Shown: positions 49,130-50,133 of the stretch, piece after piece
How positions within the stretch are numbered: position 1 is the first letter of the stretch
How the letters are laid out: every line of letters begins with the position of its first letter
Source: Brevundimonas sp. UBA5866
Lineage (GTDB): Bacteria > Pseudomonadota > Alphaproteobacteria > Caulobacterales > Caulobacteraceae
DNA: 50,133 nucleotides
Reading direction: 5' to 3'
Assembly: GCF_002432125.1 (NCBI RefSeq)
Contig: NZ_DJFS01000096.1
Span: forward strand, 1-50,133
Notes under the pieces: generated by a model
Seen by the model: the letters and a program-made list of their open reading frames with translations, nothing else
Databases searched by the model: none
Told to the model about the DNA's origin: nothing
Translations under genes and position numbers: made by a program

Positions 49130-50133
49130 ATGCACCTGTCACGCGTCGCCCTGCTGTCGACCGCCGCCCTCGCTTTGGCCATCCCGCAAACGGCCCACGC
49201 CCAGTTCTTTGGGCTGGGCCGCAATAATGACGCGGCGCAGGCCAACGTCATCAATGAAGTCCCGCGTTGCACCCAAAGCTTTGGCACCGTCAGTGTGGCG
49301 GGCGAACAGGATGCCTTGTTCGCGCAGATGGGCCTTGGCGCGCCTATCGAAGTGCTTCGCCACGCCATCCGCCAATCGGGTTGTTTCCAGCTGATCGAGC
49401 GCGGCTCGGCTCTCAATACAATTCAGCGCGAACGCAGCCTTGGTGCTGCGGGGCGCATCCGCACGGCTGATTTCGTTATCGCCGCCGAGCTGGCCAACAC
49501 CATCGATGCTGATTCCGGCGACCGTAGCCGGGGCCTTCTGGGCACGCTGGCCTCCAGCGGCGGGCGCATGCTGCTCCAAGCCGGTATGGCAGCCGTCACA
49601 CAGGATGGCGCGGGTGCCGAGGGCATGAGCCAACTGCTTGGCATGGGCGCGAATATTGCCGGGAATCAGGTCGGTAACGCGCTCAGCAGCCGCTCTGTAG
49701 ACGCGATCAAGGACCTGCAGAAAGACCTGTCCAAGGGCAAGGAAGACGCACAGGTCATCATGTCGATCGCCAGCGTGCCATTGGCTGAACAGGTGGGTTA
49801 CACCCGTCGCCGCGCAAACAAGGACGAACTGCGCCGCCTGCGTATCCGCGACAACCATTTCGGCGGCAGCGTGGGTGCCGGATACGAGAGCACCGATGAA
49901 GGCAAGGTCGTCGCCCTGGCCCTCGTTCGGGCCTATGCCGATCTGGTGACCAGCCTTGGTGGAACAGGTTCCGAAACCCCCGAGATCGTACTGGCCAACC
50001 GTGAAGCCGTTCTGGCCGCTGAACGCGAGCGCGAAGCCGAGGAGCGCCGTGCGGAACAGGCTGAACGCCGCGAGGAAGAGCGTCGCGAACGCCTTCGTGC
50101 CGAGGAGACGGCCCGCCTGCGTGCCGAGGCCCG
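49130..50133 (+). CDS. secreted CsgG-like protein (3' end outside window)
   Basis: Partial: 334 codons are visible and the frame runs off the right edge. Sec signal peptide 1-24 (cleavage after AHA, before QFFG). The next part, about 40-280, resembles the CsgG/curli-assembly domain: VPRCTQSFGTVSVAG, then AIRQSGCFQLIERGSALNTIQRERSLG and an ADFVIAAEL strand. Unlike true CsgG there is no lipobox. From about residue 285 a long, highly charged Glu/Arg helix begins (coiled coil, EREREAEERRAEQAERR and on), an unusual extension for the family. No curli genes are in view, so a pore role is not supported. Start at ATG 49130 because it gives a clean signal peptide; no strong Shine-Dalgarno. Confidence 0.75.
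   Translation, partial: MHLSRVALLSTAALALAIPQTAHAQFFGLGRNNDAAQANVINEVPRCTQSFGTVSVAGEQDALFAQMGLGAPIEVLRHAIRQSGCFQLIERGSALNTIQRERSLGAAGRIRTADFVIAAELANTIDADSGDRSRGLLGTLASSGGRMLLQAGMAAVTQDGAGAEGMSQLLGMGANIAGNQVGNALSSRSVDAIKDLQKDLSKGKEDAQVIMSIASVPLAEQVGYTRRRANKDELRRLRIRDNHFGGSVGAGYESTDEGKVVALALVRAYADLVTSLGGTGSETPEIVLANREAVLAAEREREAEERRAEQAERREEERRERLRAEETARLRAEA

Noticed and set aside
1..50133. CRISPR arrays, insertion sequences, prophage, toxin-antitoxin or restriction systems
   Set aside because: No regularly spaced repeats, transposase, phage structural or nuclease-defence genes were found on either strand.

Overview
The window looks like a chromosomal segment of an alphaproteobacterium, most likely a member of the Caulobacteraceae and possibly close to Asticcacaulis. 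The basis is the type of each protein, a mitochondrial-like complex I operon (nuoA to nuoN) continuing into birA-coaX-rnj, a single LolC/E-type protein, an RNase J, a type 2 ArgC, and neighbourhoods such as aroK-aroB/xerD-accA and bolA/J-domain/cobS. The genus is an inference from memory of these families; no search was run.

Layout. 1-7.7 kb: a truncated RluB-type rRNA pseudouridine synthase diverges from tadA, followed by a MliC-like lipoprotein, an aroK-aroB-acetyltransferase operon, xerD, accA, and a single-domain response regulator coupled to an unrecognised helical protein. 7.7-13.9 kb, minus strand: an ATM1-type ABC exporter, a threonine aldolase, an MscS channel, a membrane hybrid histidine kinase and BolA. 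13.9-15.7 kb: a J-domain protein and cobS, with no cobT beside it. 15.7-22.5 kb: argC, rplM-rpsI with a good promoter, proS-lolC-lolD, and three small genes (DUF1467, CHMI-type isomerase, DUF3088). 22.5-41.0 kb: one very long minus-strand transcription unit, nuoABCDE-x-FGH-y-z-IJKLMN-birA-coaX-rnj-DUF3088, whose stop and start codons nearly all touch or overlap. Three unassigned small genes sit inside it: x, a two-helix membrane protein, and y and z, two related small lipoproteins. 41.0-48.4 kb: tRNA-Asp, a GT4 glycosyltransferase, a large autotransporter with calcium-binding-like Asp repeats, two paralogous membrane-anchored periplasmic proteins, tRNA-Gln and tRNA-Pro. 48.4-50.1 kb: a DUF924 protein and the start of a secreted CsgG-like protein that runs off the edge.

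Most of the window is core metabolism and housekeeping: respiration, shikimate, arginine, fatty acid synthesis, cofactors, translation and lipoprotein export. I saw no CRISPR array, insertion sequence, prophage or restriction system. The points most worth a second look are the tandem lipoproteins y and z in the complex I operon, which share a C-x13-C pattern, the Asp-rich autotransporter, the paralogous SHOCT/periplasmic-domain pair, and the AT-rich twin palindrome upstream of rplM.
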